Source of the DNA: Candidatus Latescibacterota bacterium
GTDB taxonomy: Bacteria > Latescibacterota > UBA2968 > UBA8231
Length of the DNA stretch: 64,000 nt
Direction: 5' to 3'
Assembly (NCBI GenBank): GCA_022827835.1
Contig: JAJEIO010000019.1
Location: 248,001 to 312,000, forward strand
Shown: piece after piece, positions 17,326 through 26,164 of the stretch
Layout of the letters: each line of letters begins with the position of its first letter
Position numbering within the stretch: the stretch's first letter is position 1
The notes under the pieces: model-generated
Seen by the model: the letters and a program-made list of their open reading frames with translations, nothing else
What the model was told of the DNA's origin: nothing
Database searches by the model: none
Translations under genes and position numbers: made by a program

Positions 17326-19671
17326 ATGCGATCGCTTTTGCCGCTCGTCTGCGTCGCGTTTGCCGCCTTGGCCGCTAGCAGCGAAACCCTGACTTTCCAA
17401 GGGCAAGATGCTTGGGCTACTTGGCAGGTGCCTCGCGGCCTAACTGAAGTGGGCGAGAACGGCCAGCTACAGCTCGTCAAGTTCCGCAAGGACATCAACG
17501 CAGTCGCCGATGCCCATCGCTTCTTCTACGAGAGCAAAAGCCGCGGACAAGTTGCGGGCGGCATCTGGGAGGCGACCTCCAATCCTGCTGATGCAGACTA
17601 CATCATCGACGGAGATTCCCAGACCTTCTGGCGTCCAGACCCGGTGGATGTCGTCGAGGACTGGGCCATTGAGATAGACTTGGGCCGAGCCGTGTTGGCC
17701 CGGGAGATACGCCTCACTTTTCCCGACGAGGAGGGCGCGCGACCCTTCCGCCAGTTTACTGTGTACGGCAGCACGGGGACCCGCATCTCGGTGCAAGACG
17801 ACATGGTGCTGCTGGAGCCTCTCTTCCGCACGACCCGACCCAACGCGGCCAGCGAGATCGTCATCCCCCTCGGATTCACCGCTCGCGACAGCGTATTTCA
17901 ACTCGACGAGGGCTTGGGTATCGACCCGATGGCCAAGAACAACTATCGGGTGATCCAGCGCATTCGCATTGAGGCGGAAGAAAAGACTCCGGACGCAGCC
18001 TTGGCCGAGATCGAGGTCCGCGGCATTGGCGACAACATCAGCATTGGCACCATGCAGCGAGGTCGATTTGTCAACGGGGTCAACTCAGTCGATCCGCAAA
18101 ATCTCTTCGACGCCGACATGAACACCAACAACCTAATCGGCTCTTCGTATGGCAGCCTCGGCTGGAAGGAGGGTGGGGTGTGGTTCGGGGTGGATTTGGG
18201 GGCGGTGTTCTTCGTCGATGAATTCTTCCTCTATTCCTTTCGGCCCGACGAGGGCTTGGTGGGCTTCTCGATCAACGGCACCGGCCCGGGCCATACCGTG
18301 CTCTATTCAGACGGCACCCGCAGTCTTAGTTCCAACCTGCCCGTGCCCGATGCATTTGACTATACAGAGCTCCTGACCCACATCAATCCCAACGCCGACC
18401 GCCTGCTCTACATTCGCTATATGTTCAAGCCGCGCAAGATGCGCTACTTCTTCTGGCACGGCATCAGAGACACCGGCTGGGGCATCGTCAAATGGGCCGA
18501 GTTCATGCTCTTCTCTCCAGGCTATCCCGCCGAAGTAGTATTGCACTCGGACTTCATCGACTTAGGACAAACCTCGGGCGATGGTCGTCCGAAAGTCATC
18601 AAAAATCTCTCTTGGGATGCCGAACTAGCTGCGGGCACCCGCCTGCAACTGCGCTCGCGCTCGGGCAACTCGCTAGAGCCGGTTTTCACGTTTTACAACA
18701 AGATCGGCGAACAGGTCACCGAGGATAAGTGGAATAGTTCGCCCAAGGTGCTGCGCGGCCCGGTCGATACGACGCTCGTGGTGGGCGAGGATTGGGGCGA
18801 ATGGAGCAACGTCTATCAGTTCCCGGGGGAGGCATTTCAGTCGGAAAGCCCGCGCCGCTTTATCCTGCTGGAGATGATCCTCTCCACCGATGACCCCAGC
18901 GTGGCACCGGTGGTCCATTCGCTCTCGGTCGAGTTTGAGGACGCGCTGTTACAGGGCGCGGTGGGCCGCATTGAGCCGCGCCAAGCCATCCCCAACGAGG
19001 ACACCCGTTTCACCTATACGCTGTGGCCGCAGATGGAGGCTGAGGACTCGGGTTTCGACCTATTGCGCTTTACCGTGCCGGGCCGGATTGACGCCGAGGA
19101 CCTCGAACTACACATCGGCTCCGCGCCGGTCGAACCTGCCCGCGTCGAGCAGCAGGGCGACTCGCTGTTGGTCGCCTTGCCGCGCATTGTGACCGAGGAC
19201 TCGATTCGGGTGGGTTTCACGACGCGGGTTTTGCACAATGCCACGGTTTTTCCCCTCGATCTCGGGTTGAGCGAGCGGCCCGGCCTCTGGCAGTCGGTCG
19301 AGCCAGCCGAGCGCCGCTCTCAGGTGGTGATGCTGCCCGAGCTAGCCGAGCACGGTCAACTCATCGACGCATTGGAACTGGCTTCGCCCGTGATCACGCC
19401 CAATGGCGACGGGATCAACGACGCGCTCGACATGCGCTTTGTGGTCTTCAAGCTAGACGCAACGACCCCCACGCTCGCGCTCTACGATCTAGCGGGCCGC
19501 CAAGTCGCTGCGGTCGAATCCACGCCGACCGCAACGGGCCATCGCTTCACTTGGACGGCTCGCGACGAGTCGGGAGCCTTAGTTGCGCCGGGCATTTATC
19601 TTTATCGCCTCGATTTGGGGGCCGAGTCGGGGCCGGGGACGCACGCGGGTTCGATTTCGGTTGTCTATTAG
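17326..19671 (+). CDS. Large secreted protein with discoidin-like domains and FlgD-like C-terminus
   Basis: A 781-residue paralogue-like partner of the preceding gene. The signal peptide covers about residues 1-20. Two discoidin (F5/8 type C)-like stretches are visible: YIIDGDSQTFWRP...IDLGRAVLAREI (about 85-125) and LFDADMNTNN...WFGVDLGAVFFVDEF (about 260-305). A later module reads DFIDLG...LQLRSRSGNS, and the C-terminus has SPVITPNGDGINDAL followed by a FlgD-like Ig fold (YDLAGRQVAAV...GIYLYRL). ATG 17326 is preferred to the GTG at 17317 because the GAGGG element fits it. It probably binds carbohydrate or another surface ligand outside the cell; the ligand is unknown. Confidence 0.75.
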   Translation: MRSLLPLVCVAFAALAASSETLTFQGQDAWATWQVPRGLTEVGENGQLQLVKFRKDINAVADAHRFFYESKSRGQVAGGIWEATSNPADADYIIDGDSQTFWRPDPVDVVEDWAIEIDLGRAVLAREIRLTFPDEEGARPFRQFTVYGSTGTRISVQDDMVLLEPLFRTTRPNAASEIVIPLGFTARDSVFQLDEGLGIDPMAKNNYRVIQRIRIEAEEKTPDAALAEIEVRGIGDNISIGTMQRGRFVNGVNSVDPQNLFDADMNTNNLIGSSYGSLGWKEGGVWFGVDLGAVFFVDEFFLYSFRPDEGLVGFSINGTGPGHTVLYSDGTRSLSSNLPVPDAFDYTELLTHINPNADRLLYIRYMFKPRKMRYFFWHGIRDTGWGIVKWAEFMLFSPGYPAEVVLHSDFIDLGQTSGDGRPKVIKNLSWDAELAAGTRLQLRSRSGNSLEPVFTFYNKIGEQVTEDKWNSSPKVLRGPVDTTLVVGEDWGEWSNVYQFPGEAFQSESPRRFILLEMILSTDDPSVAPVVHSLSVEFEDALLQGAVGRIEPRQAIPNEDTRFTYTLWPQMEAEDSGFDLLRFTVPGRIDAEDLELHIGSAPVEPARVEQQGDSLLVALPRIVTEDSIRVGFTTRVLHNATVFPLDLGLSERPGLWQSVEPAERRSQVVMLPELAEHGQLIDALELASPVITPNGDGINDALDMRFVVFKLDATTPTLALYDLAGRQVAAVESTPTATGHRFTWTARDESGALVAPGIYLYRLDLGAESGPGTHAGSISVVY

Positions 19672-19833
19672 GAACCAAAATTAAGGAGACTAGCAAGATT
19701 TATGAGATTAGGTCTGTCGGTTGCGAAATTTCAACACTGTTTTGGTGGAACGATGCGGTTTGTAACGAATGCCTTGTTATCTATGCTTCTCTTCCTTCCT
19801 TCCATTGCCTTCACAACCCAAAGGAGTACCACT

Positions 19834-20907
19834 ATGAGCGATTATCTCGTCTATATCGGCACTTATTCCAGCGGCGACGCCGACGGCATTTATGTATATC
19901 GCCTCGACATGGCTACCGGTGCCCTCGCCTATCAAAGCAGCATTGGCGGCATAGACAATCCTTCTTTCCTCGATATCGCGCCCAATCGCCGCTTCCTCTA
20001 CGCCATCGGCGAGACCAGCGAGGTCGGCGACCGGCCCGGCGGCGCGATTGCGGCCTTTGCCATTGACCAACAGAGCGGAGCCCTCACCCACATCAACACC
20101 GAATCGACCGTTGGCCCCGGTCCTTGCCACATCAGCATCGACCGCGCTGGTAAGTACGCGCTAGCTGCCAACTACGGCGGTGGCAGCGTCGCCATCCTGC
20201 CGATTCGGGAAGATGGCTCGCTCGGCGCGGCCACGGATTTCGTCCAACACGAGGGTGCTTCGGTCAACCCAAGACGCCAAGAGGGACCGCACGCCCACTC
20301 GATTATGGTCGCCCCCAACAACAAACACGCCTTTGCCCCAGACTTGGGCATCGACAAGGTGCTCATCTATGCGATTGACCACGCGAATGGCAAACTCGTC
20401 GCGCAGACGCCCGCGGAAATCGCCCCCGGCAGCGGCCCACGCCACCTCGCCTTTCATCCCAACGGCCAACAGGCGTACGTCATCAACGAGCTGAGCAATA
20501 CCATCACGGCGTTCGACTACGACGCCGACGCCGGCACGCTCGCCACCATCCAGACCATCTCGACGCTGCCCGACGGCTATGCGGAGGTCAGCCACACCGC
20601 CGACATCCACGTCCATCCCAACGGCCGCTTCCTCTACGGATCCAATCGCGGCCACGACTCCATTGCCGTCTATGCCATCGACCAAGACACCGGCCAGCTC
20701 GCACTCGTCGAGATCGTGCCGACCGGCGGTGCCAACCCGCGCAACTTTGGCCTCGACCCCACGGGTACCTACCTGATCGTCGGCAACCACAGCACTGACG
20801 ATATCTTCACCTTCCGCGTCGATCCAGACACCGGCCAGCTCACACCCACCGGCCACAAGGCCGAGGTCGTCTCGCCCGTGTGCCACAAGTTTATTCCAGT
20901 TTTTTAG
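19834..20907 (+). CDS. Beta-propeller lactonase, 6-phosphogluconolactonase (YbhE/Lactonase_7_bladed) family
   Basis: A 357-residue seven-bladed propeller with repeated blade ends such as YVYRLDMATGAL, FAIDQQSGALTHI, YAIDQDTGQLALV and FRVDPDTGQLTPT. The HISIDRAGKYALAANYGGG and GPHAHSI motifs are typical of the Pgl/lactonase family. ATG 19834 is chosen for its strong AAGGAG 7 nt upstream. Two in-frame upstream ATGs (19702, 19753) would add up to 44 residues; the 19753 start would supply a signal-peptide-like segment, so an exported form is possible. The likely reaction is hydrolysis of a sugar lactone, which fits the sugar-acid enzymes around it. Confidence 0.82.
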   Translation: MSDYLVYIGTYSSGDADGIYVYRLDMATGALAYQSSIGGIDNPSFLDIAPNRRFLYAIGETSEVGDRPGGAIAAFAIDQQSGALTHINTESTVGPGPCHISIDRAGKYALAANYGGGSVAILPIREDGSLGAATDFVQHEGASVNPRRQEGPHAHSIMVAPNNKHAFAPDLGIDKVLIYAIDHANGKLVAQTPAEIAPGSGPRHLAFHPNGQQAYVINELSNTITAFDYDADAGTLATIQTISTLPDGYAEVSHTADIHVHPNGRFLYGSNRGHDSIAVYAIDQDTGQLALVEIVPTGGANPRNFGLDPTGTYLIVGNHSTDDIFTFRVDPDTGQLTPTGHKAEVVSPVCHKFIPVF

Positions 20908-20914
20908 GGATAGG

Positions 20915-20962
20915 CGGCAGGGCGTACAACGTTGCTATTGGACCGCATTGTACGCCCTGCCG
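20915..20962. repeat. Perfect 15-bp inverted repeat
   Basis: CGGCAGGGCGTACAA (20915-20929) and its exact reverse complement (20948-20962) flank an 18-nt loop, 8 bp after the lactonase stop. There is no T-run, so it is not a classic terminator. It may be a REP-like palindrome or a transcript-end stabiliser. Confidence 0.6.
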
Positions 20963-21019
20963 ATCAAGAAGTAACAGGCGCATCGTACTACATTGAGAAA
21001 GGGATTCGCACGGCAAGCT

Positions 21020-21667
21020 ATGGCTCGGGCGATCATTTTTGACTTTGACCTTACACTAGCAGATTCAACAAAAGGCATCATTGAGTGTGTTAATTTTGCG
21101 CTGGAAAGGTTGAATTTGCCCCGAGCCGATGACGAGCGAATCAAGCGAACTATCGGTATGTCTTTAGAGAACACATTTATACGTTTGACTGGGCAAACCG
21201 ACAATCAGAGCGTCAGTTTGTTTATAAGCAACTTTGTCAAACGAGCCGATCAGGTTATGGTAGATTTAACGTCCATGTTTGCTAGCGTTCCCCCGACAAC
21301 GGAGCGGTTGATTGAAATGGGTTTTGCATTGGGGATCGTGTCAACGAAGTTTCGCTATAGAATCGAGGATATTCTAGCAAGAGAAGGGCTATCTGATCGC
21401 TTTGGCGTCATCATCGGCGGAGAAGACGTTGCAGACCAAAAACCACATCCCCGTGGTTTAACAACGGCTATCGCTAGAATGCAAATGGATGCCAATGACG
21501 TGCTTTACGTTGGCGACAGTACGATTGATGCGTTAACGGCCGAACGGGCCAAGGTGCCCTTTATTGCGGTACTATCAGGCGCGACAAGCAAAAGTGAATT
21601 TGACGAAGTACCCAAAGTTGCGGTCATAGACGATATTTCAGCGTTACCTCGACTGCTTAGTGCTTAA
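21020..21667 (+). CDS. HAD-superfamily hydrolase (phosphoglycolate phosphatase-like)
   Basis: A 215-residue HAD protein. Motif I is IIFDFDLTLADST (nucleophile Asp8, Asp10), with a helical cap after it. Motif II is GIVSTK (Ser/Thr), motif III is the Lys in DQKPHPRG, and motif IV is VLYVGDSTIDALTA. The layout is that of Gph/pyrophosphatase-type phosphatases acting on small phosphate esters. The frame extends to a TTG at 20993, but ATG 21020 starts right before the conserved strand. The gene is clearly AT-richer than its neighbours and uses different codons, and it is isolated between unrelated genes, so it may be a recent acquisition. Confidence 0.82.
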   Translation: MARAIIFDFDLTLADSTKGIIECVNFALERLNLPRADDERIKRTIGMSLENTFIRLTGQTDNQSVSLFISNFVKRADQVMVDLTSMFASVPPTTERLIEMGFALGIVSTKFRYRIEDILAREGLSDRFGVIIGGEDVADQKPHPRGLTTAIARMQMDANDVLYVGDSTIDALTAERAKVPFIAVLSGATSKSEFDEVPKVAVIDDISALPRLLSA

Positions 21668-21686
21668 TTAGGAAGTTGTATCAAGG

Positions 21687-22847
21687 CTACCAGTTCGTAT
21701 GCGATCCATCCCGCCGGCGCAAGTGCGGCGCTTCCCAAAACTTGAACTCCTGCTCCTGGGCCAGCTCTTCGTTGAACTCCACGCCCAGCCCCGGCCCCTC
21801 GGGCACCTTCAACATCGACCCTACCAATTCGCACTGCATCGGAAACAAATCTTCGTCCATGAACTTGCCCGCTTCCGTCGGCGTCACGCGGTGTTCGAGC
21901 CACGCAAAGTTGGGCACGGCCGCCGCTAGATGCACGGTCGCGGCGGTGCAGATCGGCCCCAGCGGGTTGTGGGGCATCAGGTCGATGTAGTGGGATTCGG
22001 CCAAGCTGGCCACTTTCATCGACTCGGTCAGCCCGCCGACATTGCACACGTCGATCCGCGCAAACTGCGTGATGCCCCGTTCGAGATAGGGCAAAAACTG
22101 CCACTTGCTGGCAAATTCCTCGCCGATGGCAAAGGGCACGTCGGTCATGGTGCGGAGCGATTCGTAGGCTTCGGGGCATTCGTCGCGGATAGGTTCTTCG
22201 AGAAAGTCGAGCGTCCCCGGTGGCATCTTCTGGCAGAACGACGCGCTCTCGGCGACCGTCAGCCGATGGTGATAGTCAATGCCCAAGATCGGGTCGGGAC
22301 CAATTTCACGGCGCACCTCAGTCAGCCAAGCCGCGGTGATGCCGATGGACTCGCGCGGCTCGAACAGCAGCTCGTCGTCGTACTGTTTGCGCTGGGCCAT
22401 CCCCGTGCGAATCACGTCCCACCCCTTGTCCAACAGCAGCTTGCAGTTTTTGACCAAGGTCTCTAGATCCGGTGCCCCAGTCGTCGCAAAGCAGGGCACC
22501 CACTCGCGCTGCTTGCCGCCCAAAAGCTGATAGACCGGCACGCCGAGAGCTTTGCCCACTAGGTCGTACAAGGCGATGTCGATGGCCGAAATCGCCGCGG
22601 TCAACACTCGCCCGCCTTCAAAGTACTGGCCGCGGTACATCTCCTGCCAGAGCCGCCCGATTTCGCGCGGATCGCGGCCGAGCAAAAACTCCCGGTAGTG
22701 CCGCACCGCGCCTACTACGGCCAGCTCGCGCCCCGATAGTCCCGACTCGCCCCAGCCGTGGATGCCTTCGTCGGTCTCGACCTTGACGATGAGCTGATTG
22801 CGGTGGCCAACCCAAGTTGGATAGGCTTTGATGTCGCTGATTTTCAT
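21687..22847 (-). CDS. Enolase-superfamily dehydratase (D-galactonate dehydratase-like)
   Basis: A 386-residue mandelate racemase/muconate lactonizing enzyme family member. Metal ligands are Asp191 (in GIDYHH), Glu217 or Glu218 (FLEEP) and Glu243/244 (IGEEF). The D-x-H arrangement Asp191-His193 together with His293 (LMPHNPLGPI) matches the acid/base pair of the D-galactonate dehydratase subgroup, not the K-x-K racemase type. AAGGAGA precedes the ATG by about 5 nt. Expected role: dehydration of an aldonic acid to a 2-keto-3-deoxy sugar acid, with the substrate unproven. It follows the IMPase gene after 16 bp in a three-gene minus-strand operon. Confidence 0.87.
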   Translation of the reverse strand: MKISDIKAYPTWVGHRNQLIVKVETDEGIHGWGESGLSGRELAVVGAVRHYREFLLGRDPREIGRLWQEMYRGQYFEGGRVLTAAISAIDIALYDLVGKALGVPVYQLLGGKQREWVPCFATTGAPDLETLVKNCKLLLDKGWDVIRTGMAQRKQYDDELLFEPRESIGITAAWLTEVRREIGPDPILGIDYHHRLTVAESASFCQKMPPGTLDFLEEPIRDECPEAYESLRTMTDVPFAIGEEFASKWQFLPYLERGITQFARIDVCNVGGLTESMKVASLAESHYIDLMPHNPLGPICTAATVHLAAAVPNFAWLEHRVTPTEAGKFMDEDLFPMQCELVGSMLKVPEGPGLGVEFNEELAQEQEFKFWEAPHLRRRDGSHTNW

Positions 22848-22863
22848 GGGATCTCCTTGTTAT

Positions 22864-23652
22864 TTAGCGCAACAGCGCGACCAGTTGTTCGTAGATTCCC
22901 GGCGCGGCGGCGACCAAATCGCGGCCGTCCAATTCTTCTGGCAATTCGCCCTCCACAAGTTGTAAGTGACCGACGCGAGCGCCCGCCTCCCGCGCAATCA
23001 GGGCCGCGGCCGCCAAGTCCCAGGGCTTAAGCGACTCGTAAAAGCCGTCGAGCCGCCCCATCGCCACCCAGCAGAGATCAATGGCGGCCGAGCCTACGCG
23101 GCGGATGTCGCGGCAGTGTCCGAGCACGCGGCGCAAGCGATCCACTAGCGCCACTCTGCCCTCGGCGGCGTAGGGGAAGCCCGTACCAATCAGGGCGCGG
23201 GATAGCTCGCTGCACTCGCTGGTTCGGATGGCGTGGCCGTTGAGCCAAGCACCTGCACCGCGCCGGGCGGTAAAGGTCTCTTCTACAAACGGGCAGTGTA
23301 CCACCCCGACCTGCACTTGACCGCCTTCGGCAAAGGCAATGGACACGGCTACTTGCTGCTGGTTATAGGCGTAGTTGACGGTGCCGTCAATCGGGTCGAT
23401 GACCCACAAGGGGCCGCGCAATTGCGCCGGGTCTGTAAGGTGAGGTGAAGACTCTTCGGAGAGGATGTAGTGGTCGGGGAAGGTCTTTTCGATCTCGTTG
23501 CGGATGAGCTGGTCGGCCTGTAGGTCGGCCGACGTCAACAGCTCGATCCCTTCCTTGTAGCTCAGATCCAGTGCCCGGTCCGCCCGCGCTTGGGCGATTA
23601 GCACACCAGCGCGTCGGGCGAGGTCTTCGGCAAATTCGAGCACCTCGCTCAA
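22864..23652 (-). CDS. Inositol monophosphatase family protein
   Basis: A 262-residue lithium-sensitive phosphatase fold. Motifs are LSEES (Glu66), WVIDPIDGTVNY (Asp86, Asp89) and the C-terminal WDLAAAALIAREAG metal Asp, with GSAAIDLC in between. The start is TTG 23652, overlapping the stop of the upstream M24 gene by 4 bp (TTGA). Family members hydrolyse inositol-1-phosphate, sugar phosphates, histidinol phosphate or PAP. Because a myo-inositol-1-phosphate synthase is also encoded in this window (50368-51681), inositol-1-phosphate is a reasonable candidate. Confidence 0.88.
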   Translation of the reverse strand: MSEVLEFAEDLARRAGVLIAQARADRALDLSYKEGIELLTSADLQADQLIRNEIEKTFPDHYILSEESSPHLTDPAQLRGPLWVIDPIDGTVNYAYNQQQVAVSIAFAEGGQVQVGVVHCPFVEETFTARRGAGAWLNGHAIRTSECSELSRALIGTGFPYAAEGRVALVDRLRRVLGHCRDIRRVGSAAIDLCWVAMGRLDGFYESLKPWDLAAAALIAREAGARVGHLQLVEGELPEELDGRDLVAAAPGIYEQLVALLR

Positions 23653-24785
23653 CAGTGCGCCCCCAATTCCATTGGATACGGCGACAAGTTTTCCAAGCCG
23701 TCCTCGGTAATCAGGTACATATTTTCCAGCCGCACTCCCGCCCGCGCTTCAGGGATATAGGCCCCCGGCTCGACCGAGACCACATTGCCCACGCGCAAGG
23801 TGCCGCCGCGCTCCTTGTTGAGATCGGGCATCTCGTGTGCCCGCAGACCGATGTTGTGCCCGGCGTGGTGGATCAAGCCGACGTCAGCTAGCTTGGGATG
23901 CTCGCGGATATAGGCGTCCATGGCCACCGCGCATTCGCTGCCGTCCTTGCCCGGCCGCAGATACTCGCCGACGCGGTCGTGAAAGCCCTTGACGTGCTCA
24001 AATACGGAGTGCTGCACTTCAGTCGGCTCGCCCACGGCAAAGCTGCGGCACAAGTCGGCCCAGTACCCGCGGTACACCGACCAAGCGTCGATGACGTAGA
24101 TCTCCCCGGCCTCGATCGGGCGATTGCGCGCAAAACCGCCCAATTCGCCGCATTGGTAGTCGCCGTCGTGAAAAACCTTCTCACCGGCGGCAAGATGCGC
24201 TGCCCGCTGCGCTGCCGCTAGCACTTCCAGCTCGTTGACGCCCGGAGCCATCGCCGCTTCTGCTGCGGCGTATGCTGCCAGATCGACCTGCACCACCTTG
24301 CGCAACAGCTCGATTTCGTCGGGGTCCTTGACCTCCTGCATGTCGGCGAGCAGATCATCAACTGCGACCCATGCAGGCGTTTTGCCCAGCCCTTCCTCGA
24401 TCGCCTGTCCCAAGCGACGCGGCAAAAACTCGCTCTGCCAACCCAAGCGGCCAGCCGCTGGTTTTTTGGCCCGCAGCGTATCGACGATTAGCCCGCTTAT
24501 CACCTCGCGCAGGTCGGGCGTGACCGTGCCGCCGACGCTGAGGGAAAAGGTGAAACACTCGTCGGCGCACGGCTCGCCTTCGTCGGTATGTGCGATCAGC
24601 AAGGACTGCCCATCGGCCCCCAGCCAAAAAATCGCCGGCGGGCCGGGAAATTCCTCGGGGATGATGATCCCGGTGAAGTAGTAGATTTCCTTAGGGTGAT
24701 TGATCACGGCCGCGTCGATGTCGAGTTCGGCCAGCCGCGCACACAGGCGCTGCTGTCGCGAGCGGCATCCTTCTTTGGTTAGCAT
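23649..24785 (-). CDS. M24 family metallopeptidase (Xaa-Pro aminopeptidase/creatinase-like)
   Basis: A 378-residue pita-bread-fold protein with an N-terminal creatinase-like domain (about 1-140). The C-terminal domain keeps the full dinuclear metal set: VIDAWSVYRGYWADLCRSF (two Asp), LIHHAGHNIGLRAHEMP (His), SVEPGAYIPE (Glu) and GVRLENM (Glu). It could be a Xaa-Pro peptidase, or a creatinase-type hydrolase since the fold is shared; the sequence does not decide. AAGGA lies about 8 nt before the ATG. It is the first gene of the operon with the IMPase and the dehydratase. Confidence 0.87.
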   Translation of the reverse strand: MLTKEGCRSRQQRLCARLAELDIDAAVINHPKEIYYFTGIIIPEEFPGPPAIFWLGADGQSLLIAHTDEGEPCADECFTFSLSVGGTVTPDLREVISGLIVDTLRAKKPAAGRLGWQSEFLPRRLGQAIEEGLGKTPAWVAVDDLLADMQEVKDPDEIELLRKVVQVDLAAYAAAEAAMAPGVNELEVLAAAQRAAHLAAGEKVFHDGDYQCGELGGFARNRPIEAGEIYVIDAWSVYRGYWADLCRSFAVGEPTEVQHSVFEHVKGFHDRVGEYLRPGKDGSECAVAMDAYIREHPKLADVGLIHHAGHNIGLRAHEMPDLNKERGGTLRVGNVVSVEPGAYIPEARAGVRLENMYLITEDGLENLSPYPMELGAHC

Positions 24786-24931
24786 AGTGTTTTCCTTTTT
24801 GTTACTGCCGCCAGCACCCCTTCGCTGCGGGCGCTGTATGCGGCTTGGTTTCTGTCAATCGCAACTGCAATGGGACGGACATATTAACGAACCGCATCGC
24901 TCCTGAAAAGTAATCGCTACCGCTCCACGCC

Positions 24932-24961
24932 TTGAGCTACCGGCTAGCCGCTCCGTATATT
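24932..24961 (+). promoter_or_regulatory. Candidate sigma-70 promoter of the sugar ABC operon
   Basis: TTGAGC (24932-24937), an 18-nt spacer, then TATATT (24956-24961), ending 29 nt before the binding-protein ATG. The match is reasonable but unproven. Confidence 0.45.
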
Positions 24962-24990
24962 CTCAGCCCATTTCCAACGAAAGTGCAGCT

Positions 24991-26163
24991 ATGATTTTGA
25001 ACCGACTCATTCTCGCCGCCTGTCTGTTCCTCGTCCCAGTCTCAGCATCGAGCGAAGGTTTCCACGGCTTCGACCCGACGACCTACGACGGGCTGATGCT
25101 TCCGCCGGCAGCGCTCCAAGCAATGGCCGCCGAAGCCGCGCAACACACGCCTCCTAAAAATGGCGAAACCCTAGTCTTTGGCTTCGCCAACCTGCAGCGC
25201 GACATCAGCTTTGGCATCAAGGTCGAAAAGAGCATCGAGCGCAACGCCGAGGCCGCTGGCATTGAGTTGCTGATCGCCGACAACCGGCTCGACGGGCCGA
25301 CTGCTTTGGCCAACGCCGAGAGCTTTGCCCGGCGCCAAGTTGACTTTTGCATTGAGTTTCAAACCGACGTCAACTTTGGCCCGGCGATCATGCAGCACTT
25401 CAACCGCAAGCAGATCGGCGTGGTCGCCATCGACATTCCCATGCCGGGTGCCACCTACTTCGGTGCCAACAACCCCCGCTCGGGCTTTATGGGCGGCTCC
25501 TATCTGGCGCAAGCGGCCAAAGTGCGCTTCGGCGACCGGGCGCTCGCCGAGGGATACTTCGTCGTTGGCGAACTGCCGCAGTCGGGTGCGATTCCCGCCA
25601 TGCGCACGGAGGGCCAGATCGCCGGCTTCCTCGCCTCGTTGCCCGGCTTCCCGCCCGAGCGCATCATCCGCATCGACACCAAGAATACGCTGCAGTACTC
25701 CTTCCAGCAGATGAGCAACGCGCTCGGCCGCATCCCTCAAGGTGCGCCGATCTTGATCACCGCGATCAACGACCAATCGGTTTCTGGCATGTTGCGCGCC
25801 GTGCAGCAGCAGGGTCGCGGCGCAGATGCGCTGGTCGTCGGCAAGGGTGCCGATGAGTTGGAGACGATGGTCGCCGAGGAGCACTTCATCGCTTCGGTCG
25901 CCTATTTCCCCGAGCGCTACGGCAACTATCTCATTCCGCTGAGTCTAATGCGCCTAGCGGGCCACGACGTGCCGCTAGCCGTTACCGTCAACCACGTGAT
26001 GATCAGCCCGGCCAACATCTGCCAATTCTACCCCGAGTACGAATGCCAAGGCGAGCCGGGATTCGACTACGTCTTCCCACAGGAAGCCTTTGTCGCACAC
26101 TTGGCGACTCTGAGGGACAAGCCCGAACTCGCCGGCTACGAGCAGTTGATCCCCGACCACTAG
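24991..26163 (+). CDS. ABC sugar transporter periplasmic binding protein (RbsB-like)
   Basis: A 390-residue protein with a Sec signal peptide (about 1-21, ending SASSEG). It contains a type I periplasmic-binding fold: ETLVFGFANLQRDISFGI starts the first lobe, LLIADNRLDG...NAESFARRQVDFCIEFQTD follows the usual pattern of ribose/galactose receptors, and ITAINDQSVSGMLRAVQQQGR sits in the second lobe. It is a longer than average member, with extra N- and C-terminal stretches including a C-terminal Cys pair (ICQFYPEYEC). The ATPase gene follows after 1 bp. The ligand is probably a sugar or polyol; identity unknown. Confidence 0.87.
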   Translation: MILNRLILAACLFLVPVSASSEGFHGFDPTTYDGLMLPPAALQAMAAEAAQHTPPKNGETLVFGFANLQRDISFGIKVEKSIERNAEAAGIELLIADNRLDGPTALANAESFARRQVDFCIEFQTDVNFGPAIMQHFNRKQIGVVAIDIPMPGATYFGANNPRSGFMGGSYLAQAAKVRFGDRALAEGYFVVGELPQSGAIPAMRTEGQIAGFLASLPGFPPERIIRIDTKNTLQYSFQQMSNALGRIPQGAPILITAINDQSVSGMLRAVQQQGRGADALVVGKGADELETMVAEEHFIASVAYFPERYGNYLIPLSLMRLAGHDVPLAVTVNHVMISPANICQFYPEYECQGEPGFDYVFPQEAFVAHLATLRDKPELAGYEQLIPDH

Positions 26164-26164
26164 C

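Noticed and set aside
20161..20886. 241-codon minus-strand ORF opposite the lactonase
   Set aside because: The repetitive Val/Gly/Asp translation mirrors the propeller repeats of the real gene.
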